Shown: in pieces, positions 1 through 12,984 of the stretch
How positions within the stretch are numbered: position 1 is the stretch's first letter
How the letters are laid out: every line of letters begins with the position of its first letter
NCBI GenBank assembly: GCA_034440575.1
Contig: JAOTOL010001605.1
Span: 1,402,001-1,466,000 of the forward strand
Length of the DNA: 64,000 nt
Direction of reading: 5' to 3'
Source of the DNA: Imbricaverruca yamaguchii
Taxonomy: Eukaryota; Arthropoda; Thecostraca; Neoverrucidae
Program-made: the position numbers and the translations under genes
Notes under the pieces: model-generated
Told to the model about the DNA's origin: nothing
Seen by the model: only the letters and a program-made list of their open reading frames with translations
The model's database searches: none

Positions 1-3000
1 ATAATGCATGAACACATTCCATATATTATTGGGTCGTAACACAGAGCCAACCTCGGGAATGCATCCCTGGATGTATGGGCATTCATATCAAAACTACGGC
101 ATTCATTATCTTTTGATCAGTTCATATATGTGAGCCACTTAGGTGCGCTACACGGCGCTAGGCGGCGGATGAGGTTAGCGCACTTCCAACTTCCCCACAG
201 TAGCTTCATTTGGGCGCTACATAACCAGTAGCAGTTGATGCGCCCTTAAGCCCAAATAATCAATCAATCAATCACAGTAGCTTCATTTTCAGATCTCTCA
301 ACTGAAACGATGCGGATACGAAATGGATAGAAATAAGCGAACACTAAGCGATCTTGAAGCTGATTGATTGATTGATTTTTGGTTAAGGACGACAACTGCA
401 CACTATTATGTAAGCGCCAAGCGATCTTGAAGCCAGTAATAAAATGGTACACCCCCACCCCCGCCATCAATTTTACATCGTGCACCAAAACCATCCCAGT
501 CATCCGAGTATGATGTCATGAGGGACGACATTTTCCGTGTCGTTGTTCTGAATTTGATATTCCTGTTCAGATTAGTAAGTAGGTTGGAGCTGCAGCAAGT
601 TTGTATGTCCACGTACGGATCACAGTGACCGTGGAGTATTGCACCCCCCGCCCCAGCCTCTCCCAGGAAAAGAATACACCAGATCAGAGAAGAAATTTGG
701 GTATTTGCACCACTCGAAACTAGAACTGTTGCGGCGTGTGAAGCACGCCTGTAGCGTTCTCCATAAGATGAGATGTTTCGGCGGATGGGCGCCTGATGGA
801 AATGCTGGCTGCGTCATCGGATATGCCCAACCCCAATATAAAGAACTCCCCAGAATTCGACTGCTGTTTTTTTCGTCGGGTCCCCTTTGTTTCGATTATT
901 TTACTGTTAAAAAATAGAACGATTTTTCTTCTCCTGTTGTCGGGCCTCGATATCAGGGTCCGATTGACGGCTCCACCGGTTCATTACGGGTGGATAATCT
1001 AATATGATCAAGTGAGAGTCCTATGCTCAGGTGAAAAATATACAATAGTGCTCTCGTCCCGTGCGAAACAGGAGTACGAGTGTAGAAATCAGGAAATCAT
1101 TGGTGTGCAAAAAGGATGAGGAGGCCATACATTCTAGCTAACGCTCATCGGCTCCATGCTGAAAATATAATTCATGTTACTACGGTTGCAGTGTTGCAGT
1201 GATTTTCAGTGACTAAGGTACATAAATCGAGATAACGGATAATTGGAGTGCGTAATTAAAGATGTGTGCTTTTCTTAAGTAAGCCAGTTTGAGCCCCATC
1301 GGGACGGGAAGAATTAGTGGCACGAATTGTTGGTTTGTTTGCGATCAAACAAATAAATGGAAGCCTCTATACCTGCCCTCTTAATTCATACCCTCTGGAC
1401 GAGGTGCATCCATGAAGACGTTCACGTGCTACCTACACTGCAGGCATAGTCACTTTCGGACCCTTCCCACCCGGTGTGTATCGCCTTATACCACTGTCGC
1501 AATCATTGTACCCGTACTCGTTAATGCGAATCGGTGCACCACCGTGCGATTTATTGCTCCTGCACGTGCAAACTGGCCCTGAGAACCGTCACGCCCTAAG
1601 TGGTGGCGCTAACGAACTCGCCGTCCAGAAATGCAAGCATGTCCCTTGCATTCAAAATATCATTATGGTGCCGAAGGCGCGGGCCCTCCAACAACACTGC
1701 TCGCTTTACCGTGTCACCGGCGCATTCACAGACTACGTGCAATTCAATTGTTGCTGCAAATGTATGCCAATTGTTGCACTCCTTCAGCATGCAGTGTCCG
1801 CTGCTTTAACTGCAAACCACATGGTCGATGATGTAATTTACACGTAGTTCCGGTACGTAAAGTGCACTGATTACTAGTTTCCGAGTTTAGTGATACGTGC
1901 ACACGCGCACTATGTGTACTCACATGTACTCACTATGTGTACTCACATAGTGTTCTGAACACTATGTGTTCAGAATGTGTGCCGCTACTGCCAGCGAAAA
2001 CACAGCTCTATCGTCTCAGTTCAGCAAGTTTTGCTAAGCCAATTAAAGATCGGCCAAATAAAGATCGCTCTGCATCCTTCCGGAGGCTAGTAGCATCTCC
2101 TGAAAGAGCGGCGCCATGCTCCATGCTCCCACTTGGAGTACGGTGGTCCTACGGGAGCCATGCTCCCACTTGGGGAGCATGGCTCCTGGTTAAATCAGCA
2201 GTTTTCAAAGCAGCGCACAACGAGCACCGGGCTGCGTTTCCCGCCTCACAGCAGCGCTAGCACTGTTGTGACAAGTGTTCTGAGCTCAGGGCACGTAACG
2301 CTGACACGTCGTAGCCGTGACTGAAGGTTGTGGGCACCTGAGGCGCAATAACCGCAAACTCCACTCTCCGCGAGCCCTCTATCGTTTTGGCGCAACACCC
2401 GACCAAAACACTGTTGTGCTCGCCGATATCGCTTCAAGTGCCGTGTCGTGTCGCCGTGTTGGAGGGGGGGGGATTGATACGTACGACTTCTGGAACCTAC
2501 ATGGGGCAACGCTGTGTTGTCAATGCATACATACCTTGTCAGTGATCCTACAAATGAAGCCATACACCTATTTACCTGTGGCTGAAGCACTACTTTAGCC
2601 ACATTAAAACTATCGTTTGTTGGAATATAAAACAGGTATAACTGTAAACGCTGCATTCGTGAGTCACGAGATCACGGCTCTTGTACTGATTATCATGCTC
2701 TGTCGTCGTGACCCGTCCCTAAAAAGAACGGGAATCCAGCCGGACACAGCCGTTGTCAAAGAAAGTATCGGCCAACTGCAGCTACTCGTCTTGGGGACAG
2801 CTCTCCGGAAATCTACGTGGATGACGCGCGATGCCCTATGGCGTTTCAGCAAATCTATGTCTCAAGCAACAGATAACCATTATGCCGGCTAAACGCTTGT
2901 TGCGAAATGATTGCCGATCCTGAAATATTAGTTCAACGGCAGGATTTCGACCCAGAGTGTGCCGTGCCGTCAATGCACCGATAGGGCCGATCCTTCGGCT

Positions 3001-3784
3001 CGTGCCCAGCCTTACCGGGCCATTATTGTATGATGCAAACGTATTACCCACATAAGCATAGTAGTTCCCACATAGTTCTGAGTTGCTAATGAATTGTTTC
3101 ATACAACGAAGAATGGCTCTTAAGTGCTCCTGGGTTTTAGACATTGCGTGAGAAGAAATGTACGACCTTCAATATACCAGGAGGTGCTGAGTTTACATCA
3201 AAAGTAACGTTAGGGATTATGCTATATTACTCAACGTTTCGGCCAGGGGCCATCGTCAGGAGGCCCCTGGCCCCTGGAGGCCCCTGTCAAGAGGCCCCTG
3301 GCCATCGTCTTAGCAGCAATGAAGCAATCGTCTTAGCAGAGATGTCTTAGCAGCAATGGCGTATTGTAAGAAGACATAGTTGTGCTCTCGTTTTCGGAAT
3401 TTATAGTGGAAATATCATGGGAATGAAACCCACTTCTAAACAACGTTTTTCCGATAATTATGTGTGAACAATTTTTATTCGACAACGATTACCATGCAGT
3501 ATTTGAGGGACAAGTGTGTATTTTTGATACCTTGGGAGACATATTCATCGCTGCGCTCCCTCAGAATATAGACCATGTCTCGAATGCGATTATTGAGTGC
3601 TGAGCGGCGACTCATTATCAAGTGCTTAGCCTTTTTCTCTTACCATAAATCCTCTGGTTTAAATTACGCCAACTGCTTGGGATGTCGCTATCTCCCGGAA
3701 CATCCGGAGTGGAAGAATGATGAGACTACAGGCCCTGGTAAGCCAACAACATCGCAAAAGGACAAAGCCAGAACAACGACCCGA
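1..3784. other. Non-coding region, left end
   Basis: No exon could be supported. The open frames are short, show no family resemblance and lack the high third-position GC of the recognised exons. It may be intergenic or an intron of the S28 peptidase gene that begins at 5847 on the minus strand. Contents worth naming are the micro-retroposon at 196-288, overlapping palindromes at 1944-1973 and a short CCCCTGG-rich repeat near 3250-3305. Confidence 0.5.
196..288 (+). mobile_element. Micro-retroposon copy 1 with target-site duplication
   Basis: A unit of about 61 bp (212-272) begins GGGCGCTACATAACC, contains GATGCGCCC and ends in an (AATC)n tail. It is flanked by identical 16-bp direct repeats CACAGTAGCTTCATTT at 196-211 and 273-288. 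The terminal GGGCGC and internal GCGCCC can pair as a 6-bp stem. The exact target-site duplication shows the unit was inserted as such. The source element is not recognised; a short non-autonomous retroposon or the 3' end of a LINE are both possible. Confidence 0.8.
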
Positions 3785-3792
3785 TCGTCAAT

Positions 3793-4016
3793 CAGGGGCG
3801 GATCCAGGAATTTTGATTGGGGCGGGACAGCACTTTTTGTTGAGGGGCGACACTTCTCCGGAGAGGAGGGAAGGATGCCTTTTATACTCTGAGGAGCACC
3901 AGCTGCTGAAGGCTGAAATAAAAATCGTTGAACGGAAGGAGGAAGGAGGAACCGGAACCTCTTGTTTCGGTGGAGAGAGTACATGTATCCAGTTCCTCCC
4001 CCTGGATCTGCCAGTG
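3793..4016. mobile_element. hAT-like MITE, 224 bp
   Basis: The left end reads CAGGGGCGGATCCAGG and the right end, reverse-complemented, CACTGGCAGATCCAGGGGG. These imperfect terminal inverted repeats start with the CA(G/C)(G/T)G typical of hAT elements. The flanks are identical 8-bp duplications TCGTCAAT at 3785-3792 and 4017-4024, the duplication length expected for hAT. There is no transposase, so this is a non-autonomous element. It lies downstream of S28 exon 2 on the minus strand, so probably in its intron 2. Confidence 0.75.
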
Positions 4017-4081
4017 TCGTCAATTGGCGATGCCGAGCGACAAACGTCACAGTGCTGCGTAATGTTGGCAGACGGGAAATT

Positions 4082-4235
4082 GATACCGTGTTTTGAAGAA
4101 ACGACTCGATGTCTCTCTCGCAATGTTGACAGGCGGGGCATGGATACCGTGTTTTGAAGGAACAGCTCGATGTCCCTCTCGCAATGTCGGCAGGCGGGAA
4201 ATGGATACCGTGTTTTGAAGGAACAGCTCGATGTC
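4082..4235 (-). repeat. 61-bp repeat x3 carrying S28 exon-2 end and splice donor
   Basis: Copies start at 4082, 4143 and 4204 (period 61). On the minus strand each carries the end of S28 exon 2 (coding for DIELFLQNT) followed by the splice donor ACG|GTATC. Only the rightmost copy is joined to a complete exon; the other two lie in the intron and are slightly diverged. The period is not a multiple of three. Confidence 0.8.
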
Positions 4236-4349
4236 GCCCTCGTTGCCGGCGTAGAAGAAGATGGGCGCGCCATCGCCGGTCCAGAAGGTGTCGTTCACCA
4301 GGTAGCGCATCTCGAACACGTCATTGTTGGCGAAGCTGAAGTGGTCCAC
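4209..4349 (-). CDS. Peptidase S28 (Pro-X carboxypeptidase-like), coding exon 2
   Basis: This 141-bp exon encodes 47 residues running from VDHFSFANND through MRYLVND to FFYAGNEGDIELFLQNT. The VDHF...F, RYLVND and FFY(A/T)GNEGDIE blocks are hallmarks of the N-terminus of S28 serine carboxypeptidases (lysosomal Pro-X carboxypeptidase, DPP7 and relatives), which remove residues next to proline. On the minus strand the acceptor is CGCTAG before 4349 and the donor is ACG|GTATC after 4209; both phases are 0. In the family the next residues carry a GFMWD-like motif and the catalytic Ser; those exons were not found to the left, so the gene is partial here. Two decayed copies of the exon end and donor follow in the intron. 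Confidence 0.85.
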
Positions 4350-5280
4350 CTAGCGGTGAGCCCGGCGCAGGTAATCCCTTCTGTTCATGCTTGTCTTTGA
4401 TCTCCAACGTACGCAGTTCAATTGGCAAAAAATAGATAGTAACCATCCTAGTATTATATCTTGAACACTAGAGTTAGGATGTTTCGGAGAAGGTCTGTAT
4501 TTCTCAAAAGAGCTCAAATTAAAACGAAAAATTCACTCCATATGCAACAGACATTGAATGCGGCAGTGTTCCGACAAGGTAGATGGACATTGTGGTTATT
4601 ATATTGTGAATAGATTCAACAACATGCCTGCACATAATATTACAGTGATGAAATGATCCGCATGTCTAAATTTCCACAAGTGAGACATGCATCATTAAAA
4701 TCATCAACGCTGAACTATACCACATGTCTTTTAGGGGGGACACGCATTGAAAGCAACCAATTATTACGTGAAGGGGTGTATTGTAGTCGTGTTTTGGATT
4801 GCGTTCGTCATCCAGCGCATGAAATCAAACGTTACTTCATTCGGGACTCCAACATGTTCGATATTTCGATGCTTACACCGTTGCACCGCGGCTAGACACC
4901 CGACCCTGACCCAAGCGATCAGCAATCACAGCCTGGACCTCATCAGCATCAAAAAGGCAAACATGCATTGAAATGACCTACACAGTCATGAAGAAGAAAA
5001 TGTTTGCTAAAATGATTCAAGAGGCATTCAAGCGGGTTCAAACTCAACTTGATGTCGTGCATGTCCTGCACCTCAACCGTTGGACTATAAAGACAAATTA
5101 AATAAAAAAGGCCTAGTCAGAAGCAAAAATAAGAAATACAGTCGGATTGTAAGGAATATTTCATTCGTATGGGAAGATCCAACCACATTCATGGGAAAAG
5201 CATGAAGTTGTGCCATAAAGGGTGCTTTTTGGCGTGTTGAAGATAATATCAACGGACATCGGTACGCATGAAAAAGTAGA

Positions 5281-5763
5281 ACATAGCACAGATATCGGTG
5301 TGAACATAGCACAGACATAGCACAGATATGCACCACATTGAGCACGTACCTGTGCGGTGTACCAGTGCGGTATACCACATTTATTGCGTACTTGTGCAAT
5401 GTACCAGTGCGATGTACCACATTGATCACGTACCTGTGTGGTGTACCACATTGATCACGTACCTGTGTGGTGTACCACATTGATCACGTACCTGTGTGGT
5501 GTACCACATTGATCACGTACCTGTGTGGTGTACTACATTGATCACTTACCTGTGGAGTACCACATTGACCACGTACCTATGTGGTGTACCAGTGTGGTGT
5601 ACCACATTGATCACGTACCTGTGTGGTGTACCACATTGATCACGTACCTGTGTGGTGTACCACATTGATCACGTACCTGTGTGGTGTACCACACTGATCA
5701 CGTACCTGTGTGGTGTACCACACTGATCACGTACCTGTGTGGTGTACCACACTGATCACGTAC
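5281..5763 (-). repeat. 29-bp minisatellite containing S28 exon-1 end and donor
   Basis: About 15 copies of a 29-bp unit (key parts on plus: GTGTGGTGTACCACA, TTGATCACGTACCT) fill the exon-proximal half of S28 intron 1. On the minus strand each unit contains CACCACACAG|GTACGTGATCA, which is the end of exon 1 plus its splice donor. TGTGGTGTACCACA and TGATCA inside the unit are palindromic. Copies become more diverged away from the exon. Confidence 0.8.
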
Positions 5764-5847
5764 CTGTGTGGTGAACCAGTGGGTTGTGAAGCCGTAGCCG
5801 TTAGCCTGGGACGCGCAGAGGACCGAGAGGACCACCTGCACCAACAT
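5764..5847 (-). CDS. Peptidase S28, coding exon 1 (signal peptide)
   Basis: This is an 84-bp exon of 28 codons. The ATG at 5847-5845 opens a typical signal peptide: MLVQVV-LSVLCASQA with a likely cleavage after ASQA, followed by a mature start NGYGFTTHW. The exon ends at CAG|GTACGTGA, an almost ideal donor, in phase 0 and joins exon 2 to give TTHWFTTQ-VDHFSF as expected for S28 peptidases. The frame is open further upstream through a GTG, but the ATG placed directly before the hydrophobic core is the better start. No TATA box is obvious; the upstream 60 bp is G/C-rich. Confidence 0.7.
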
Positions 5848-6344
5848 CTTGTCGCCGTCTGTGTCCGCGCCTGACACAGACACCCCTCCCCATCGCAGGG
5901 GAGGGGGGCAGGGGGAGGGGGAGGGCAGGCCGGAACGGCTCCAATGACATCCGGCAGATACGTGATAGCCACTGGCGGCAGAGGCGCGCTCAGCGCCTCA
6001 GCCGTGCCGGCCCATGCGGCAGGAACACGAATAGCATGCCAACTGAAGAGAACATTGCCACCCCCCTCCTCAGTGATCGGGAAGTATCGTAGTATTTAGG
6101 GGAAATGTCGGATTAATAGAGTACTTCATTCTCGCGCATATTTCAGTGTCAGCTCCCCAACAGTGAAATATTCTGACCTAGATTCGTACGGCTTGTGGGA
6201 GCGGGACATGTGATGCCACATTGTCACATGTGTGCGAGCTCACTGAGGTTTAAGCAAACAAAAGGAGAGCGTATTGACCTAGATAAGGCGCAAACCTGCT
6301 GGGACAGCGGCGTACGAACTTATCAAGGTGCACGGGCAAGTTGA
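5848..6344. other. Upstream region of the S28 gene
   Basis: G-rich blocks (5880-5930) lie directly upstream of the S28 start, followed by unremarkable sequence. A promoter for the minus-strand S28 gene is expected here but no specific box could be assigned. No gene is seen. Confidence 0.3.
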
Positions 6345-6430
<86 letters not shown>

Positions 6431-6470
6431 TTTCTCCCCCATTATATATATACATATATATGTGTGTGTG
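6345..6470. repeat. (TA)n microsatellite
   Basis: An uninterrupted TA tract of about 42 units at 6345-6429 is followed by ATTATATATATACATATATATG and a short (GT)n stretch to about 6505. It is self-complementary. Confidence 0.98.
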
Positions 6471-6509
6471 CATGTGTGTATGTGGGGGATGTGTGTGTGT
6501 GCGTTTGCG

Positions 6510-9500
6510 GGGAGGGGGGTGTATGCGCGTGCGGTGTCTTCGTCGCCGACTAAGCCTATAATAGGATATGACCAGCTCATGTAGGTTTGTTTTGTGTGTC
6601 AGGCTGCGTTTCAGCGATCGGTTTGGGATCGCTTTACTATGATAGAATATGGTAAACATTGGTCCCCTCCACAGAAAATCATGTTGTCACAAAGTATTTT
6701 AATAAACAAATAGGCATTTCTAAAAAATGTAGTAATCGTAATCAGGAGACATTTTAAATTGATTAGGGTGCTCCCCAAAAATCAGCTTGACGCGAATCCT
6801 TGGTGCACCACAAGGGAGCGTCCATTAGCATGCTAAAGGTTTTCTAGTGCAATGGAACTCCTATAGATGTACCCCAGGCTACACCCTAAACCTTGCTGAG
6901 GCTCCTACGAAATGCTGTATTGAGAGTCACTTAAAAGCGAGCCAAGATCCTGAAAGCGTGCCCGACACTTGCAGAAAAGCGTAATATTCTGGGCCTCCAA
7001 TCCGCTCTACAACGCTTGCATACCTTATTTCTAGCATTAAAAAGCCTTAAAAGATTCTGCGCTCCAAAACAGTGGTCAAAATGCCAGAACTTTGTGACTT
7101 TCGGTAGAGGCTGGGGCTCTAGGAAATATATTAGCTCCCCGTCACAGGATCCTGGCTGCGTCACTGCAGAGACATATTTCAAAATCTTCTACAATCGTCT
7201 TGCGGTCATCGCGGCTCCACGTCAGCGGTATAAAAAGAGGTCAACGGCATACGTGCACACGCTCAGCACATTCACAAAGCGTGAGTTTCTGTTTTGATTA
7301 CCGACTGGTCAGATCAGCCATTGCCAACCGATATTTGTTCAGCCCTGTGCAATTCTGAGCTAGGCAATTCGCAGTCCGAATAGTTACATAGTGAACGTCT
7401 CATGAGCATGTTCCTAACGTCAAGTCTGAGTATTTGGTGGCACTCACCTAGCAGTTATGCGTTGTAGACTCACATCCCACTCGCCACGAATTCATGCTCA
7501 CTTACCTCTCCGCTACTGAGCTCCCCAGCTTGCAAACTTTCAACAAAATAGAACAAAAAGTATTACACCCGCACACTAATTTTGACAGAGGTCCACAGAA
7601 TCTGTCATGCCCCGCCCCCGTCTGCTCTCCCCACCTCAATCCGTCACTCCTACAAGTACGCGAAATTTCAATTCTCTATGCCGAATATCTCAAATTCGTT
7701 GTATGCACTGCGCACTTTCTAGCACTAGTGTCTCTATTGCAATATCGTCAGTCAGCCAGCCAGTTTGCGAAGCTCCCCGACTTCGACAGCAGCAAGAGAA
7801 ATTTGCGAACATTCCAGAACAGCACTTTCCACCTTAGTGCCGAAGGATCGTTACAGAGATACGGTGAATAAATGCTGTGATTTATCTATCATGAAACATA
7901 AAGGGGCAAATTTGTGGCGTCATCGAATGTTATAAGCAGCGAAAATGTGACTTCCTTTCAAGCGGTTGGTGGTCGCATTTTTCAACATAAACATCACCTC
8001 AATAATCTCAAGTCATCTTGCCTCGGATCCAAGATCCGAGGCGTTGCTTTCCCACCAGGCCTCCCAACTCCCAGCTGACCATTTCTCGGGACAGCCAAAT
8101 TTGTCGCCTTAAGTGACAAAAACAAAGTCGAGAACGCCAGCTACCAATTTGCAGGAGAAGTAGGCGTATGGGTCGTGTTTTCTGAAAGGCACAATAGCAT
8201 GCTTACTAACAAGAAATACATTGGGATGCGTGAAATACACAACTTCTTCCCGAAGTCAAATGTCTCTTCGAATGTGATTGTGTTTTTTTTTCTCAAGAAA
8301 ATGGTCATATTCTGATAGAGTCGCATTAAACACATGTCTGACGCCATTTCGTTGACACCTGTGCCTAACCGTTGCCACTGGCGGATCTAGACCACCGGTT
8401 GGGGAGGGGGGGGGTGAGGGCAACCTTCGGATTTCGGCGTCAGCCCACCCCGTCCCCCAATGGCGTAACTAGGAATTGCATGAGGGGAGGGGTTGAACGG
8501 ATTTGTCGGGTGTCTATTCTCCCATTATTTTTGGCTAAAAACCGCATTTCGACCGCTACTTGGCATTGGGTCCATTTGACAAAATATTAATTAATGACGA
8601 CATAATTTCCTGTGTAGGGGTCCCAGTCTATCTCCACCGTTTCCAAGTTACCGGATTTTTGTTCCTGTTTAACATAGCGTTCACGTTCACGTTCACGTTC
8701 AACGTCTTGTCGCGCGTCAACATTGTGCACGTGTACACACTGGCGGATCCGATTTTGTCAACTCTTGCTGCAAACAGAACTTGAGCAGCATGGAACCCTG
8801 GATGTATGTAAGAATCTACTATGCCGCCATATTGGCTTCCAAATAATTATTTTTTAAAAGCTCATAAAATTCGAGATTCTTCCATCCGGACGCTACGTTT
8901 TAACCTCGGCAAAGGTTACTGCATGGTTTCTGAGGGGGGCAAAAGACACTATGCTCCTTCCTTTTAAGCGCTTCGGGGGCCATGGCCGGAGTGGCCTCTC
9001 CCTGGATCCGCCAGTGACCATTGCAGTAAAACACATCCAGCCATAAGGCGAAAATAAAACTTCAGAAATACTGTACATAAATGATACGAACCCATACTAC
9101 CATATTCATACCCGGCATACGGAGCTAATGTAGTTGCTGGACGAGCGAGGACATGTGATGAAAAACAGTGAGGCCAAGTCTCTATTATGTATATATCAAT
9201 CAAAGGCGAATTGTCTCGGGTGTTTATATAGCCACGCTCCTTGAAGCATGTATGCAGAACTAAGGTAGCTCCGAATGCAATGCATTCACCCAGCAGCATT
9301 ACTACAGGCAAAAATATAAACGCAGGCATTTCGTGGGACTGAACTCGGGATTCCCTGATACAAATCAAATAATTTGGCACGTGTTCGGTACCGCTACGGT
9401 GTGATGTGCATTGTGAGCTGCCAGCTTGTGGGAATATCGTCACAAACCCGTTCTTTGAACAATTATCGGAAACACTTCGGGAGAAATATTGTGACGAAAG

Positions 9501-12350
9501 TTAGCAAATCTTAGAGTGCAAGAGATCTGGTTTGGGTGAGAAGATGAAGAACAGGAAACGCTGTATTACACCATGAGACGCTGTTGAAAGCTACCAGAGA
9601 ATGGAAAAGAACCAGAACACTCCTTGTCTGAGCACAGACTAAGAGGATTTAATGCAGACGACTGGAATGTATATCGGCAACAATCAAAACTAAAAAACCA
9701 CATCTACTACTGAGTGAAAAGACTGGAGCCCCGCAACACAATAATTATTCCGGTTTCAAAAAGCGTGAGGATCGGGCCGGTCGCGCCGCTCATGCACTTT
9801 TGTAGTAGTAGTAGTCGTAGTAGTAGTAGTAGAGGTAGTAGACGATAGGCCTTTTGTACCATAGTAGTAGTAGAGTTCATGGGCCTTCATCCTCCCGTAA
9901 AAAGAGCATGACTCGGTAATGCTTTAATCTTTTTTTAGGAACCCTACTATTACGCTCATAAAAGATGACACAAGACAGCATGTGCACGCACAGAGGACGA
10001 CATAGAACAGTCATGTACTCCTTTTGCATTAAATTCCACTGCCTGTGCATCGATTTCAGCGGTAAGACGACCCATTTTCGACAGTTTGCATTCCTATAGC
10101 ACATCCAATTAACAGCTCCATCTTCGGCTCAGCAGCACTGATTTTGGTAATATTGCCGCCCATCTCTGCAGAACTGCAGACAAATTCAGATTTGCAGTGA
10201 ATATTTCGGCATGTGTGAATGATTTGGTGACAATGCGAATAATTTCGGCATAAGGAAATCCAGTTCAACGCGGAAAATACTCCGCTGTGAAACTTGCTCT
10301 TGTCACATTTCGTTAACTATGTAGCCATCGTTTAATAACTGAACAACTTTTGACGTTTTGCGTACGCAATTGTACATCCAATACATAATGCGACATTGGC
10401 CTGTGGGTAGATGCTAAGCGTAGCGTCTCAGCATGGTAACGCACTCAACCAATCAGAAGCCAGTAACATTTCGTTCAAGCCGAGCATGCCGCAACCACAA
10501 GGTCAAGAGGTCAAAGCTCATCTAGACGGACGTCAGCTCGTCAGATGATAGAGTCGTCAGCGGCGAACTCTTGCCTGCCATGTAGCGAAGGACGTGCGTG
10601 GGGGCGATATAGGAACCCAACCGAAGGGGAAAGATGGGCAATCATCAATGTTCATCTTTCTAGTAGTGATTACGTTCAAGTGCCCAGTCTGTTAGACATA
10701 AAACGATAAACTGCATGTTTCCCAGCCTGATTTATCGCTCCCAGGCGCGTGGTTCCGGGGACCCACCGCTAGTTGTCTGGGCTCAACACAATTTTTATGG
10801 ATCTCTGACGATTTTTTAAATCTCAAGAGTCCGAATTCCTGCCTGACTTTTCGAAATCCTGGCGCCATGTATTTGTATCCAATCTCGATTTTTCGAGATT
10901 CAGTTTGTTTTTCTGTGGCGTACACAATTTGTGATCTCTCAGAATTTGTGAATTTGTGTTCTGTACCCCGGAACCACTTTACTGACGCGGACTTCTTTTA
11001 ATCCCTCCTTATTTTGGAGGGCTCCAGCTTGACATTTTCGGATGCCGGTCCGGTTTTTGTGGTATGTGTAATTTCAGCAGTGTGGGTTGATTTATCAAGG
11101 GATACCAAAATAAAACCGTGGAACTGGGTGGCGGAGTTAGGGTTAAAATCCGACGAATCAGGAAAGATAGTGGTAGATTAGGTCCCTCCACAGGAAAATT
11201 AAGTTGATCACTAATTATTTCATTTCGAAGGGTCCCCTTTGACAAAATAGCGGTCGAAATCCCAGGACTTTTTAATGGACGTAAGTGGACCCCCTGGAAA
11301 ACCGTTTGCCCTCTCACCCTTGATGCAAATATAGTCATTCCACTGGGCCTTCAATAATTTTCCGAAATATACGCTCATGGTGCAAAGCCGACATTGAGGT
11401 GACAAATTAACCTTCATAAGCATATAAAACAGCAACCATCCCAACAAATGCATTTGTTGCCTACAAACTTCTTTTCTCTTATTACAGCCTGCATGATTAG
11501 AGCTTGTCAGCTTCCATGCATTCTCAACATCATTTACAATACGGTACAGCACAGTGAAACCATGGGCGTGACGGCGCGGAATTTGAAGCTGTTGCATTAT
11601 GTATGCATTGCCATTGTTGCATTGTTGCATTGACATTCATGCATTGTCGCATTGCTATTTATGCATTGTTGTTCAATGCTTGTTCTTGCCATGAATTTAT
11701 TCGCGAAGAATTGGTTATTTTAGCTTGTGTGACAGGTACCTTGCAGCCAGCACGAAATGTTCTAAAAATTCACAGATTCATAAGATGGCCATCAGGACAC
11801 CAATGTAACCAACCCACTTCTTGTTGGCACCTTCGCGAAATTATCGTCCTAGGACTGAGAAATGATCGCTTAAGCTTTGCTTAGGACATCAAGCTGGTGG
11901 TAGTAAATAACAGCAGTGATGAATGTAGTTATATTCAGTTATTCTTGGAGGACATAAAAGTAGGCTGATCAATGGGAGATATATGTAAGATATGTTTAGC
12001 ATCAGCCCCGCTAACTCGTTGCATAATGCTAACTCGTTGCATAATGCACCATGCCAAGAACAAACAGGACATCAATACGAAATCATGTTTCTCATTCCCG
12101 AACCATACTAAGAGCCTAAAAACAGTAGGAGGCCCAAACACCATGGAGGCCCCTTTTCTGGGAGCAGGAGGCCCCTTTCGACCTCTCCCCCCCCCCCCTG
12201 GAGGAATTTCGTGACGAAGCCACTGATCCCAACATAATCCTCAGGAAACGTGATCTGACAAGTCCCGCGTAGATAACTCCACGATTTCCCGGGTGCTTCA
12301 CGACTGCTGAGTAATGGCGAAATAAGCAGGTGGTGCCCCAGCTGACATAG
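6510..12350. other. Repeat-poor non-coding stretch with scattered transposon ends
   Basis: No exon could be supported. Single DNA-transposon termini of the (CACT)GGCGGATC(C/T)AG type occur at about 8378, 8738 and 9000-9017, and a GGCGTAACTAGGAATTGCATGAGG type at 8461. Imperfect inverted ends sharing AGCCA(A/G)GATCCTG at about 6927-6955 and 7145-7170 may bound a small element. A (TAG)n tract lies at 9799-9865. An ACCAATCAGAA motif at about 10448 could be a CCAAT box but no gene follows it convincingly. Confidence 0.5.
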
Positions 12351-12477
12351 AGAAATTCGGGGAGGATCACGTATGACCGCTATGAGTTTGCAAACTGGAT
12401 GATGACGGGTGGAATCGGCCGACACCACGTGCATGTTGACAGAAGTGGGTTTAGCATCCACCTGATGCGCTCTCGAG
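12351..12477 (+). CDS. Candidate exon, unknown protein (alpha)
   Basis: A frame open from just after an acceptor-like ACATAG (12345-12350) reads RITYDRYEFANWMMTGG, then IGRHHVHVDRSGFSIHL. It looks protein-like in residue composition and codon choice but matches no family I can name. It runs into the GA tract at 12494; TCTCGAG|GTCGAG near 12477 could serve as a weak donor. It may belong with the candidate exons at 12985 and 13620. Treat as a hypothesis. Confidence 0.25.
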
Positions 12478-12492
12478 GTCGAGTGGTAGTTG

Positions 12493-12984
<492 letters not shown>

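Larger units (their letters stand above)
4209..5847 (-). other. Partial gene: S28 serine carboxypeptidase (first two coding exons)
   Basis: Joining 5847-5764 to 4349-4209 gives 75 residues: a signal peptide, a short mature N-terminus ending WFTTQ, then VDHFSF. This matches the family arrangement in which an aromatic/Gln-rich stretch directly precedes the VDHF motif. The protein should enter the secretory pathway and act in lysosomes or extracellularly. Intron 1 (4350-5763) contains a 29-bp minisatellite, and the start of intron 2 contains a 61-bp repeat. The catalytic Ser/Asp/His exons are not visible. Whether this is PRCP, DPP7 or another paralogue cannot be told from 75 residues. Confidence 0.8.
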
